This document shows positions 6,890-15,724 of a DNA stretch of 64,000 bases, one piece after another. The DNA lies in contig ONFF01000003.1 of NCBI GenBank assembly GCA_900317055.1, positions 146,253 through 210,252 on the forward strand, given 5' to 3'. This stretch comes from an uncultured Bacteroidales bacterium. GTDB lineage: Bacteria > Bacteroidota > Bacteroidia > Bacteroidales > F082. Position numbers and translations under genes: made by a program. The notes under the pieces were generated by a model. It saw only the letters and a list, made by a program, of their open reading frames with translations. It was not told the origin of the DNA and searched no databases. Positions within the stretch are counted from its first letter, which is position 1. Each line of letters begins with the position of its first letter.

Positions 6890-8011
6890 ATGGGTATTAG
6901 GTCATTTATCAGCAATATGATTGCTCGCGACAATTACGACGAGGTAATGGAATACCTTGCCGTGACCGAGACCCAGCATGCCCCGATGTTTGAGTTTGAC
7001 CATGCTCCCGAACAGCTTCGTGAGCTGATAGAGGTGGCCCAAACGCCACGAGGTCCCGAGCGTTCGCAATGGCTCAACGATTTTGCTGATAAGACTTGGG
7101 CGTTGCCTGATGGCGAAGCTGAAGTGCTCCTTGCCAAAGAGCATCTGAATGCCGTTCGCCATCTGAACGGTTATTTGCGTAGTGCCAACTCCAAACTGAA
7201 GCAAGATGGTTATTTTGTTTGCGCTTTTGATACATCACAGAAACGGCGCGCCCAGATTTTCAGCAGGTACCCCAAAATAATTGCCTATTTTGTCTATTTC
7301 TTTGATTTCCTGTGGCATAGGGTGTGCCCAAAAGTTGGATTAACCCGCCGATTCTATTATTTCTGCACGAGAAAAGTGAGAAAGGTTTTCCCAAGGCCTG
7401 AGGTATTGGGGAGGTTGTATTATTGCGGTTTTGAGGTGGTCGGTGAGCAATATATCCACGACCGATATTGTGTAATCACCCAAAAAAAGCGTCTTCCCAG
7501 CAAGGATCAGCATACTTATGGTGCTTTGATTCGGTTGAGAAGATTTGGGAAAGACGGCAAGCTTTTTAATGTCTTCAAGTTCAGGACGATGTATGCCTAT
7601 TCGGAATATTTGCAAACCTATATCTATGAGAACAACGACCTGGATGTAGGTGGCAAATTCTATGACGACTATCGAGTGACCGAATGGGGACGGTTCCTAA
7701 GAAAGACTTGGCTCGATGAATTGCCGATGGTCATTAATTTGATAAAAGGGCAGATGAAAATAGTGGGAGTGAGGCCGCTTAGCCAACAGTATTTCAATTT
7801 GTATAATAAAGAGTTACAAGAGCTTAGAATCAAGACTAAGCCAGGGCTTCTTCCTCCATTTTATGTCGATATGCCCGAAACGCTTGATGAAATTCAGGAG
7901 AGCGAGATGCACTATCTAAAGGAATATTTGGAACATCCTTTTCGCACCGACTGGAAATACTTTTGGAAGATTATTGCCAACATTATCTTTAAAGGGAAAC
8001 GGTCGAAGTAA
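6890..8011 (+). CDS. Polyprenyl-phosphate sugar-1-phosphate transferase with methyltransferase-like N-terminus
   Basis: A 373-residue protein. Residues about 210-373 are a bacterial sugar transferase (PF02397) domain: KFRTM at 230-234, RKTWLDELPMVINLIKG from 271 with Asp276/Glu277 as catalytic-type acids, and IVGVRPLS at 291-298. This type loads the first sugar phosphate onto undecaprenyl phosphate at the inner membrane. The first 200 residues are not the usual four membrane helices. They instead look like the C-terminal half of a SAM-methyltransferase-like domain (DGYFVCAFDT, later LGRLYYCGFEV), with one weakly hydrophobic stretch at about 129-143. ATG 6890 lies 15 bases after the aminotransferase stop, so both are probably in one operon. 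It is the likely committing enzyme of the locus. Confidence 0.87.
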   Translation: MGIRSFISNMIARDNYDEVMEYLAVTETQHAPMFEFDHAPEQLRELIEVAQTPRGPERSQWLNDFADKTWALPDGEAEVLLAKEHLNAVRHLNGYLRSANSKLKQDGYFVCAFDTSQKRRAQIFSRYPKIIAYFVYFFDFLWHRVCPKVGLTRRFYYFCTRKVRKVFPRPEVLGRLYYCGFEVVGEQYIHDRYCVITQKKRLPSKDQHTYGALIRLRRFGKDGKLFNVFKFRTMYAYSEYLQTYIYENNDLDVGGKFYDDYRVTEWGRFLRKTWLDELPMVINLIKGQMKIVGVRPLSQQYFNLYNKELQELRIKTKPGLLPPFYVDMPETLDEIQESEMHYLKEYLEHPFRTDWKYFWKIIANIIFKGKRSK

Positions 8012-8055
8012 AAAAATGTAAAAGTTTTTTGCTTTTTTTATTGAAAAAAAATCTA

Positions 8056-8202
8056 TACTTTTGCAAGCTGTAATATTGGACAGGTTAGCTTGGTATTACA
8101 AACAAAAATGCCACCATCTTATGAGTGAGACAAGTGGCTTAAACATAAATAGTTATGCCTTCTTGATGTGAGTCAAGTGGCGAAGCTTTACCTTTTTTTG
8201 AA
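8056..8202 (+). promoter_or_regulatory. Promoter and long structured leader of the exporter/glycan operon
   Basis: TACTTTTG at 8056-8063 matches the -7 consensus; TTTG at 8028-8031 could be a loosely spaced -33 box. The leader up to the permease start is about 135 bases. It contains two crossing complementary pairs: AAGCT (8065-8069) with AGCTT (8087-8091), and TGTAATA (8069-8075) with TATTACA (8094-8100). These can form alternative hairpins or a pseudoknot. Further on, the phrase ending CAAGTGGC occurs twice. A regulatory leader is plausible but not proven. Confidence 0.5.
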
Positions 8203-9081
8203 ATGAGTCAGACAACAGAAAACGAAAACTGGACCACCATTATCAAGCCTCGAAACAGGCTTTTTGAGGTGAATTTGAAAGAAATTTGGGACTACCGTGA
8301 CCTAATGACCCTTTTTGTGAAGCGCACAATCACGGTGCAATACAAGCAAACCATACTTGGCCCATTGTGGTGGGTTATCCAACCCGCCTTGACGGTCATC
8401 ATGTACATGGTAGTGTTCGGAGGCATTGCGGGTATACCAACCGACGACATTCCACAACCCTTGTTTTATTTAGGCGGTATTGCCATGTGGCAGTATTTTT
8501 CCGATTGCCTCACTAGAACCTCCAACACTTTTGTGTCTAATGCGGGTATTTTTGGAAAGGTTTATTTTCCAAGGCTGATTATGCCACTTTCGGGAGTAAT
8601 TAGTAATTTGGTACGCTTTGGTATTCAACTAGGACTCTTTGTCTTGGTCTATATTTATTATGTAATCATAGGGCAGGCTCCTACACCCAATTGGTATCTG
8701 TTATTGTTTCCCTTGTTGTTGATGATGATGGCAGGACTAGCCTTAGGTTTCGGCATCATTATCTCTTCCATGACTACCAAGTATCGCGACTTGCAGATTC
8801 TGTTTTCCTTCTTCGTCTCATTGTGGATGTATGCCACGCCAATTGTTTATCCATTGAGTCAAGTGGCTGGAAAGGAAAAATTCGGGCTCAATATTGCTAA
8901 CATCATGTGTCTCAATCCTGTGACACCTGTTATTGAGGCCTTTAAACATGGCGCATTAGGTGCAGGTGAGTTTGTCGGCTGGGGCTGGTTGGCCTATAGT
9001 TTTGTTTTCATGTTGGTTGTGCTCTTTGTTGGCATTTTAATATTCAACAAGGTCCAGAAGAGCTTTATGGATACAGTCTAA
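8203..9081 (+). CDS. Polysaccharide ABC exporter permease (Wzm/KpsM type)
   Basis: A 292-residue ABC-2-type permease with about six membrane helices. It opens with the family block NLKEIWDYRDLMTLFVKR and VQYKQTILGPLWWVIQP, the cytoplasmic interface helix typical of O-antigen and teichoic-acid exporters (Wzm, TagG). The loop SMTTKYRDLQILFSF before the fifth helix is also characteristic. With the Wzt-type ATPase at 14426-15721 it should flip or export lipid-linked glycan across the inner membrane. The two partners are usually adjacent; here about 5.3 kb of glycan genes separate them. It is the first gene after the promoter at 8056. The permease family is firm. Confidence 0.93.
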   Translation: MSQTTENENWTTIIKPRNRLFEVNLKEIWDYRDLMTLFVKRTITVQYKQTILGPLWWVIQPALTVIMYMVVFGGIAGIPTDDIPQPLFYLGGIAMWQYFSDCLTRTSNTFVSNAGIFGKVYFPRLIMPLSGVISNLVRFGIQLGLFVLVYIYYVIIGQAPTPNWYLLLFPLLLMMMAGLALGFGIIISSMTTKYRDLQILFSFFVSLWMYATPIVYPLSQVAGKEKFGLNIANIMCLNPVTPVIEAFKHGALGAGEFVGWGWLAYSFVFMLVVLFVGILIFNKVQKSFMDTV

Positions 9082-9219
9082 AACGATGTTGAAAAGTATC
9101 GTAGGGCAATAATTGGTGGTTTTTGCGTTATGATGAAAAAGCAGCACTGTCTTTATGATGCAAAAATTGCCGATGGTTTTCCAGTGACTGTTAAATATAT
9201 ATTTTGTTTTGTTTTGTTT

Positions 9220-10269
9220 ATGAAAGTGCTTGTTTCAGGTGCTGCTGGTTTTATTGGCTCATGGGTCTCAAAAGCCTTGGCCGAGCGGGGCGATGAAGTG
9301 TATTGTGTCGACAACATCAACGACTATTATGATGTGCGTCTTAAATATAGCCGACTACATTGTTTGGGAATCGATTTGATGGAGGGGGAGGAAGAGATTC
9401 CTAACGATGAGATTCGTCAAAGTTCAAGTTTTTCCAAATTGCGATTTCTCCGTATGTCAATAGAAGAAAAGCCTCTGCTAGACTACCTGTTTGCAACAGA
9501 ACATTTCGACATAGTGGTTAATCTGGCGGCACAGGTAGGCGTGCGTTATAGTATCACCCATCCCTACACATATATGCAGAGCAATTTGGTTGGATTCCTG
9601 AATATCTTGGAAGCCTGTCGATTCCATAATGTGAAGAAATTGGTGTTTGCCTCGTCATCTTCTGTGTATGGGCTAAATGCGAAGAAACCCTATAGCGAGG
9701 ATGATATGGTTGGCACACCAGTGTCGCTCTACGCTGTCAGCAAGAGAAGCAACGAACTAATGGCGCATAGTTATAGCAAACTCTACGGACTGCAAACAAT
9801 TGGGCTTCGTTATTTTACGGTCTATGGCCCATGGGGCCGTCCTGATATGGCGCCTATGCTATTTGCTACTGCTTTGCGTGACGGAAAGCCCATCAAGGTA
9901 TTCAACGATGGGAATATGTTGCGCGACTTTACCTATGTTGATGATATCGTCGAGGGTACAATCAGAGCTATTGATTATGATTTAAAGCCAGAATATTGCC
10001 CTAACGGGATTGCCTGTCGTATTTATAATATTGGTTGCGGTCACCCCGTGCGACTGTTGGATTTCATTGCCGAGTTGGAAATGACATATGGAAAACAGGC
10101 GCAAAAGGAGTTTCTCCCCATGCAGCTTGGCGATGTGTGCCAGACCTATGCCGACACTACAAGGCTTGAGAAGGAAATGGGTTATCGTCCGCATTGGGCG
10201 CTTCATGACGGCATCGCAGAGTTCGTGAAGTGGTTTGATAGCGAGGATAATCCGCTGAAAGCTTCATGA
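9220..10269 (+). CDS. NAD-dependent nucleotide-sugar epimerase, UDP-glucuronate 4-epimerase-like
   Basis: A 349-residue extended short-chain dehydrogenase. I start at ATG 9220 because MKVLVSGAAGFIGS begins the Rossmann fold; the frame is open upstream to 9130, but those residues are not family-like. The NAD motif GAAGFIG is at 7-13, the Ser of ASSSSVYG at about 144-151, and the catalytic pair is Tyr171/Lys175 in YAVSKRSNEL. RYFTVYGPWGRPDMAP is the signature of the UDP-glucuronate 4-epimerase (CapI/GAE) branch. It would supply UDP-galacturonate, an acidic sugar, for the glycan. The substrate is the family's usual one and has not been shown here. Confidence 0.9.
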   Translation: MKVLVSGAAGFIGSWVSKALAERGDEVYCVDNINDYYDVRLKYSRLHCLGIDLMEGEEEIPNDEIRQSSSFSKLRFLRMSIEEKPLLDYLFATEHFDIVVNLAAQVGVRYSITHPYTYMQSNLVGFLNILEACRFHNVKKLVFASSSSVYGLNAKKPYSEDDMVGTPVSLYAVSKRSNELMAHSYSKLYGLQTIGLRYFTVYGPWGRPDMAPMLFATALRDGKPIKVFNDGNMLRDFTYVDDIVEGTIRAIDYDLKPEYCPNGIACRIYNIGCGHPVRLLDFIAELEMTYGKQAQKEFLPMQLGDVCQTYADTTRLEKEMGYRPHWALHDGIAEFVKWFDSEDNPLKAS

Positions 10270-10318
10270 AGTCATTCTTTTATAAAGAATTTCTTTTCAG
10301 TTTTGCTTCTTTATAGAA

Positions 10319-11278
10319 ATGAGCGATTTAGTAAGTGTTATTATTAATGTCTATAACTGCAAAACATATCTTCCAAAGACCCTTGATAGTGTACGCGAGC
10401 AAAGTTATCGGAATTTGGAAGTGATTTTGGTGGATGATTGTTCTACAGATGGTTCAGGTGAGTTTTGCGATGAGTATTGCAGACAAGATGAGCGGTTCCG
10501 TGTCATCCATCATGAGAAAAACACTGGGGTGAGTGGGCCAAGGAATACTGGACTGAGGAATGCCAAAGGCGACTACATCTATTTCATGGATGGCGACGAT
10601 TATATTCATGTGGATGCCTTAGAGGCACTGATGGAAGCCATAAAGAAAACAGGTCTTGAACTGGCCGTTTTCGACTTTGTCAGGACTGATTCGTTGCATG
10701 AGGATATACATTCCCTCCGAGATAGAAAACCGGTAGAAATAGTTTCGACGGAAAAAATGATATTTGAGATGCTGTCATCGGTGATGTTGAAATGGTGTGT
10801 GGTGTGGAACAAGTTATATAAACGGACACTTATTGACGGGCTTTTTTTTAAGGATGCCTATAGCATTCAGGACCAGGATTTCAATATTAGAGTGTATCAG
10901 AAGGTTGAAAAGGCGGCTTATGTACCAGAGGCATTGTATTGGTATGTTGCAAATCCCCATTCGCTCCAGCGTGATTCATCATATAATGCCAAGCGGTATT
11001 ATTTTAATACTAAATTTCGTTTCGAAATGCTTGAGCACGTTTTGCCGGGGAAAAATGAGAAAAAATACCGTTCTTGGATTATTTATTATGGTTTTTTTCA
11101 GATGCTGCAACGTCGTGAAGTTGAAAAAGGTACAGCATACGAGTCTGATTTCATGAAAATGAGCAAGGATATCATCAGGAAGACAGGGAGGGAATTTCTT
11201 TTCTTGAGACGCTTCCCTTTGAGAAAGAAGATGAGGTTTGTCTTTTCGTGGTATTTACCATGGATGTATGAGGCGTAA
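10319..11278 (+). CDS. Glycosyltransferase family 2
   Basis: A 319-residue GT-A enzyme. The N-terminal VSVIINVYNCKTYLPKTLDS and VILVDDCSTDGS (about 35-46) form the nucleotide-binding part, and the metal-binding DGDD is at 91-94 (FMDGDDYIH). After about 230 it is basic and Tyr/Phe-rich without clear helices. It should add one sugar from a nucleotide donor at the cytoplasmic face of the membrane. From here on the DNA is clearly more A/T-rich than the WbpD/WbpE region. Donor and linkage cannot be told from sequence. Confidence 0.88.
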   Translation: MSDLVSVIINVYNCKTYLPKTLDSVREQSYRNLEVILVDDCSTDGSGEFCDEYCRQDERFRVIHHEKNTGVSGPRNTGLRNAKGDYIYFMDGDDYIHVDALEALMEAIKKTGLELAVFDFVRTDSLHEDIHSLRDRKPVEIVSTEKMIFEMLSSVMLKWCVVWNKLYKRTLIDGLFFKDAYSIQDQDFNIRVYQKVEKAAYVPEALYWYVANPHSLQRDSSYNAKRYYFNTKFRFEMLEHVLPGKNEKKYRSWIIYYGFFQMLQRREVEKGTAYESDFMKMSKDIIRKTGREFLFLRRFPLRKKMRFVFSWYLPWMYEA

Positions 11279-11340
11279 ACTGGTTTGATAAATGATGGAT
11301 GCAAAACCCATTGTTTGTTTTTTTGGGGCTATCATAATAG

Positions 11341-12489
11341 ATGATTACAGTTTTGTATATAAGTAATGCTGGAGGGCCAACGAATGGAGCTGGCCAATCT
11401 TTGATAGATTTGATAGAATCAGTCAAGGAGGAAGTTAAGCCTATAGTTTTTGTAAGCGGTATGGGAGATGTATATGATTATTTTATTGGCCATGGAATAG
11501 AATGCTATGTTTGCCCTTCATCGACAGTGTTTGGTCGGCCGCGTGGTTGGTGCCATTATCTTTCTCATCCTTGGCATTTAAGGATGTTTAGGGATTATCG
11601 ACTGACTCGAAGGATGATAAAAAAAGTGAAGAAAGGGCTATCGGTCAGTCATATTGATCTAATTCACACCAATACTTCAACGATTTGTTCGGGATATTAT
11701 CTTTCTAGGTCATTAAAAATCAAACATATATGGCATGTTAGGGAGTATCTGGATGTGGGCGTGCATATACAGGGTGAATTAAGCTATCGGTTGCCTCATC
11801 TCAAGCAAATGATGAATGATGCCGATGCTAGGGTTCTAGTTTCAAATCCCTGCTGCCAACATTGGGGTTTGAAGAAAGAGAATACTTGGATGTTTTGGGA
11901 CGCAGTTCGTAGTGTCAATGATTGCTGCTATGAGAAAGTAAGGCAACCGTATATTTTGTTTTGTTCTCAATGGGTGACTGAGGGGAAGGGGATAAGCAAG
12001 ACCATCACTGCCTATGGCATGAGCAATTTGTTTAATTCATCAAATAGAATTCGATTGAAAATAGTTGGAATTTGTGATAAAGAATACGAAAAAGAATTGA
12101 GTGCTATTGCTGATGGTTATGGCTGTGCTGAATATGTTGATTTCATTCCTGCTCAGAAAGACGTAAAGCCGTTTTTTTCCCAAGCCATGGCATTTATCAA
12201 TTCATCTGTCAACGAAGGTATGGGGCGTACAACTGCCGAAGCTATGTTCTATGGCTGTCCAGTCATTGCATATGCTTCGGGCGGCACCTTGGATTTGGTA
12301 AAAGATGGAGAGACTGGCTATTTGTTCAATACGGTAGAGGAGTGTGCCGAACTGATGCGCAAAGTGTGTACAACCGATCAGAAAGATATAATCTTGAGAG
12401 CTCAGGAGTTTGCAAAGCAGAATCTGTCTATCGAGAATTATGGCTCTAAGGTCATGGAGGTGTACAATTCGGTTTTGGAGACGAAGTAA
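11341..12489 (+). CDS. Glycosyltransferase family 4
   Basis: A 382-residue GT-B enzyme. The start VLYISNAGGPTNGAGQSL is the glycine-rich acceptor loop of the N-terminal domain. The C-terminal domain carries SSVNEGMGRTTAEAMFYGC (about 284-302), the E-x7-E donor motif of GT4 retaining enzymes. It probably transfers a sugar to the growing lipid-linked chain. The gene sits in the A/T-rich run between the split ABC exporter genes. Donor is unknown. Confidence 0.87.
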   Translation: MITVLYISNAGGPTNGAGQSLIDLIESVKEEVKPIVFVSGMGDVYDYFIGHGIECYVCPSSTVFGRPRGWCHYLSHPWHLRMFRDYRLTRRMIKKVKKGLSVSHIDLIHTNTSTICSGYYLSRSLKIKHIWHVREYLDVGVHIQGELSYRLPHLKQMMNDADARVLVSNPCCQHWGLKKENTWMFWDAVRSVNDCCYEKVRQPYILFCSQWVTEGKGISKTITAYGMSNLFNSSNRIRLKIVGICDKEYEKELSAIADGYGCAEYVDFIPAQKDVKPFFSQAMAFINSSVNEGMGRTTAEAMFYGCPVIAYASGGTLDLVKDGETGYLFNTVEECAELMRKVCTTDQKDIILRAQEFAKQNLSIENYGSKVMEVYNSVLETK

Positions 12490-12532
12490 AAATGTACATG
12501 TGTTGGATATATAAACCATCAAATCAGTTTTA

Positions 12533-13408
12533 ATGAATCTAGAGCAAGAAGTTATTTGCGGCTTCGAAGTTTCAGCCAAGATGAAACGAGTATGGGCCAT
12601 GGAGTTGGATATGGTCAAGAGTTTTGTCTCTGTTTGTGAGAGGCATAACTTGACCTATTCCATTATGGGAGGAACCTTGTTGGGAGCAGTGCGTCATAAA
12701 GGTTTTATCCCTTGGGATAATGATGTTGATGTGGCCATGCCAAGAAAAGATTTCAACAAGCTTTTGGAGATAGGTCCAAAAGCTTTCGAAAAGCCATTGT
12801 TTTTTCAGACGCCTGTCACGGAGCAAGGACGATTTTTCTGCACTTATGTCAAAATAAGGGATGAAAGGGGAACTGCGGCTTCGGAGGCTGAATATAATAA
12901 GGGCATCAATTGCGGGATGTTCATTGACGTGTTTTGCCTGGATGAGATTCCAGATGGCAAATGGCGACGAAATTTGTATGTCCGAAAGTTGAATGAGATT
13001 GCAAAAATGCAGCGTTTTTGTTTCGACAAGCCTGTGGGAGGCGGATTGTCTTCCAATGCTAAACATGCCTTGCAACATCTGGTCTATCGTTTGGTTTACC
13101 ATAGTCCTGATGCAACTCAACTTTTCCGCGTCTATCACAGGAATGCGGGTAAGTTTGCTGGGAAAGACTGTAAGGAAGTCGCGCATCTCGATTTCGGTTA
13201 CCATAATAAGTTCGTTTGGAACCGCAGTGATTGGGCTAATGCGGTTCAATTGGATTTTGAAGGAATGAAACTCAATGCTCCTGCAGGTTATGAGGCGATA
13301 CTTAAACATCAATACGGCGATTACATGCGGTTCCCCGATGACAAGTCGACGCATGACTATTTTGAGTTTGATCCGGATGTCCCTTATACCAAGTTCTTCA
13401 AGAAATAA
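12533..13408 (+). CDS. LicD-family phosphotransferase
   Basis: A 291-residue protein of the LicD/fukutin nucleotidyltransferase-like group. The motif MGGTLLGAVRHKGFIPWDND-VDVAMPR spans about residues 43-70; the paired Asp residues of DNDVD bind metal. LicD proteins add phosphocholine or other phospho-alcohols to surface sugars from a CDP-linked donor, and some members transfer sugar-phosphate. No choline-uptake or CDP-choline gene is nearby, so the transferred group is open. Its presence suggests a phosphodiester or phospho-substituent in the glycan. Confidence 0.87.
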   Translation: MNLEQEVICGFEVSAKMKRVWAMELDMVKSFVSVCERHNLTYSIMGGTLLGAVRHKGFIPWDNDVDVAMPRKDFNKLLEIGPKAFEKPLFFQTPVTEQGRFFCTYVKIRDERGTAASEAEYNKGINCGMFIDVFCLDEIPDGKWRRNLYVRKLNEIAKMQRFCFDKPVGGGLSSNAKHALQHLVYRLVYHSPDATQLFRVYHRNAGKFAGKDCKEVAHLDFGYHNKFVWNRSDWANAVQLDFEGMKLNAPAGYEAILKHQYGDYMRFPDDKSTHDYFEFDPDVPYTKFFKK

Positions 13409-13410
13409 TT

Positions 13411-14409
13411 ATGGAAAATCAAATGGAACCTTTGAAAGTTGTTCTCACCCCCGTCAGAAACGAAGCATGGGTGCTGCGTGCCTTCTTGGAGGCGACATCG
13501 TTGTGGGCGGATTATATCATCATTGCCGACCAGATGTCAACAGACGGTAGTCGCGAGATTGCCAAGGAGTATCCTAAGGTGATTTTGATAGACAACAACA
13601 GGAAAGAAATGCACATGGCCGCCACGAGAAGGCTATTGTTTGAGGAGGCTAAAAAGATTGAGGGAGAAAAATTGCTTTTTGCTTTGGATGCAGATGAGTT
13701 TCTTTCGGGCGATTTTGTCAATACTGAAGATTGGGAAAAGATTCTCAAATCGAAACCTGATGATTCGTTTTGTTGGCGGTGGATGAATCTGAAGCGAAAT
13801 GATATTACTAAATACAGCACATTCCAGCATTATTATTGGTGTGTGCATGAGTCGGAAACACTGTGGAATGGTACATTCCCTGATAATTTTATTCATGAAT
13901 GGCGCCTGCCTTGGCCTCCTAATGCTGATGATTCGCATACATTCATTTTGGACGGCTTTTGTTCCATTCATTTGGCAAGGGTCAATCAGTTAAGGCAAAA
14001 GAACAAAGAGCGGTTTTATCAAGTTTCTACAATAGCTCAAAATTCTAAATTAAGCATGGTGTCTTTATATAGACAGTATCATAGTGAGGAAGAGTTGGAT
14101 TATTTTGATGTTCCTCAAGATGCCTATCGCTTTTATGAAAGGAATGGTCTTGATATTTGGAAATATATTGACATGGATGATGAAGGAGCTTATTACACAA
14201 ATGAAATCTTAGGCTACTTTAGAAAAGATGGAATTAAGAAATACGCTATGCTTGATTTATGGGATGAAGAATGGATGAAAAGGAATGGCGTAGAAGACCC
14301 CAGAACAGGTGCGCAAAAGCTGCTCCATAAGTATTTGCAGTCTACTATGCATTCGTCTGACAAGTTTTTGATTCGTGTTATTGATAAAGTTTTGAAGTGG
14401 TTCGTTTAA
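13411..14409 (+). CDS. Glycosyltransferase family 2-like
   Basis: A 332-residue protein beginning two bases after the LicD stop. LTPVRNEAWVLRAFLEA and IIIADQMSTDGSREIA form the nucleotide-binding half, and ALDADEFLSG (about 91-100) holds the metal-binding Asp residues. This is the 'D-A-D-E-F' variety found in waaE/LPS-core-like transferases rather than the DGDD variety. The C-terminal 150 residues are aromatic and charged. It likely adds a sugar to the glycan; donor and linkage unknown. Tight spacing on both sides implies one operon. Confidence 0.85.
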   Translation: MENQMEPLKVVLTPVRNEAWVLRAFLEATSLWADYIIIADQMSTDGSREIAKEYPKVILIDNNRKEMHMAATRRLLFEEAKKIEGEKLLFALDADEFLSGDFVNTEDWEKILKSKPDDSFCWRWMNLKRNDITKYSTFQHYYWCVHESETLWNGTFPDNFIHEWRLPWPPNADDSHTFILDGFCSIHLARVNQLRQKNKERFYQVSTIAQNSKLSMVSLYRQYHSEEELDYFDVPQDAYRFYERNGLDIWKYIDMDDEGAYYTNEILGYFRKDGIKKYAMLDLWDEEWMKRNGVEDPRTGAQKLLHKYLQSTMHSSDKFLIRVIDKVLKWFV

Positions 14410-14425
14410 GAAAACAATTAAGAAT

Positions 14426-15721
14426 ATGTCAACAGCTATAGAATTCAATAATATCAGTAAGCTTTACCGTTTGGGCCTTGTATCAAGTGGTACCTTAAGC
14501 AACGACCTGAAAAGGTGGTGGCAGATGAGTGTTTTGGGCAAAGAAGATCCCTTTTTGAAGGTGGGTTCGGTGAACGACCGTTCCAAAGCCGCCGACAGCG
14601 AATATGTTTGGGCCTTGAAGGACATCGACTTCAAGGTAGAACAAGGCGATGTGGTGGGCATTATTGGCAAGAACGGCGCGGGGAAGAGCACCCTTTTGAA
14701 GCTGCTCTCCAAAGTGACTGGGCCAACCACTGGAACCATTAAAGCAAAAGGCAGAATCGGCTCTTTGCTTGAAGTGGGAACAGGCTTCCATCCTGAACTT
14801 ACCGGTCGTGAGAACATTTATATGAATGGAGCTATTCTTGGAATGTCCAAACAGGAAATCAACAGCAAAATGGATGCAATCATTGATTTCTCGGGTTGTG
14901 AACGCTATATCGACACCCCTGTTAAACGTTACTCAAGCGGTATGACCGTTCGTCTTGGTTTTGCTGTGGCAGCCCATCTCGATCCCGAGATTCTTGTGGT
15001 CGACGAGGTGCTTGCCGTGGGCGATGCCGAGTTCCAAAAGAAAGCCATTGGGAAAATGAAAGATGTTTCCGAAGGGGAAGGAAGAACCGTGCTGTTTGTA
15101 TCTCATAATATGTCATCGATTCGTAAACTTTGCCGTTCTGGTGTTGTGCTGAAAAATGGTTACATTGATTTCATGGGAACTGCAGATGAGAGTGTGGATT
15201 ATTATATTGGTAATAGTATTTCTCAATTGTGCAGTTATGCAGAAATCACAGATGAGCATAGGAGATATGAGTATACTAGTAGGGATGTGGAAATCGTATC
15301 GGTGAAAATACTTGATGAAGTTAATGATTTTGCATCAAACCAACCTCTGGAGTTTGAAATTAAGTTGCGCAAAAATAGGGCTGTTGATGCAATGTCAATG
15401 GAAATTATGATTAATAATCAGAAAGATGAAAGAATAGGTTCATACTTGTCTTCTATGATTAATATTAGTAACATTCCTGTTGGGCAAGAGTTTGTGTGGA
15501 GATCCAGAGTAGAGCATAATTTGGCTCGAGGGAAGTATCAGGTTTGTTTTAATGTCGGTTTAAAGAATATCCAATTTGGATCCAAAGATTTTGACATTGT
15601 TCATAATGTTCTTGCTTTTTCTGTGGTTAAGGCAGATATGTTTTCGGAGTCTCCGTTTGCCTATTGGCCAGACTATAATGGTAGTTTGTATTTTAAAGGT
15701 TCAAGTGAAATAATTTCGTAA
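14426..15721 (+). CDS. Polysaccharide ABC exporter ATPase with C-terminal carbohydrate-binding domain (Wzt type)
   Basis: A 431-residue protein. Residues 1-250 are an ABC ATPase: Walker A GKNGAGKST at 81-89, signature YSSGM at 169-173, Walker B VVDEVLAVGD at 191-200 and the switch-His segment FVSHN. Residues about 265-431 form a beta-rich Wzt_C-type domain, which in E. coli O8/O9a recognises the finished end of the O-chain before export. It should pair with the permease at 8203-9081. The DNA of the ATPase half is visibly richer in G/C than the C-terminal half, as if the specificity domain came with the neighbouring genes. Identification is firm. Confidence 0.94.
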   Translation: MSTAIEFNNISKLYRLGLVSSGTLSNDLKRWWQMSVLGKEDPFLKVGSVNDRSKAADSEYVWALKDIDFKVEQGDVVGIIGKNGAGKSTLLKLLSKVTGPTTGTIKAKGRIGSLLEVGTGFHPELTGRENIYMNGAILGMSKQEINSKMDAIIDFSGCERYIDTPVKRYSSGMTVRLGFAVAAHLDPEILVVDEVLAVGDAEFQKKAIGKMKDVSEGEGRTVLFVSHNMSSIRKLCRSGVVLKNGYIDFMGTADESVDYYIGNSISQLCSYAEITDEHRRYEYTSRDVEIVSVKILDEVNDFASNQPLEFEIKLRKNRAVDAMSMEIMINNQKDERIGSYLSSMINISNIPVGQEFVWRSRVEHNLARGKYQVCFNVGLKNIQFGSKDFDIVHNVLAFSVVKADMFSESPFAYWPDYNGSLYFKGSSEIIS

Positions 15722-15724
15722 AGT

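Noticed and set aside
8011-8203. Invertible capsule promoter as in Bacteroides fragilis
   Set aside because: No inverted repeat pair flanks the promoter here or at 42415-42508, and no serine or tyrosine recombinase gene is in the window.
9130-9219. N-terminal extension of the UDP-glucuronate 4-epimerase-like protein
   Set aside because: The Rossmann fold begins at ATG 9220 in the usual position; the upstream 30 residues are low-complexity and Phe-rich.
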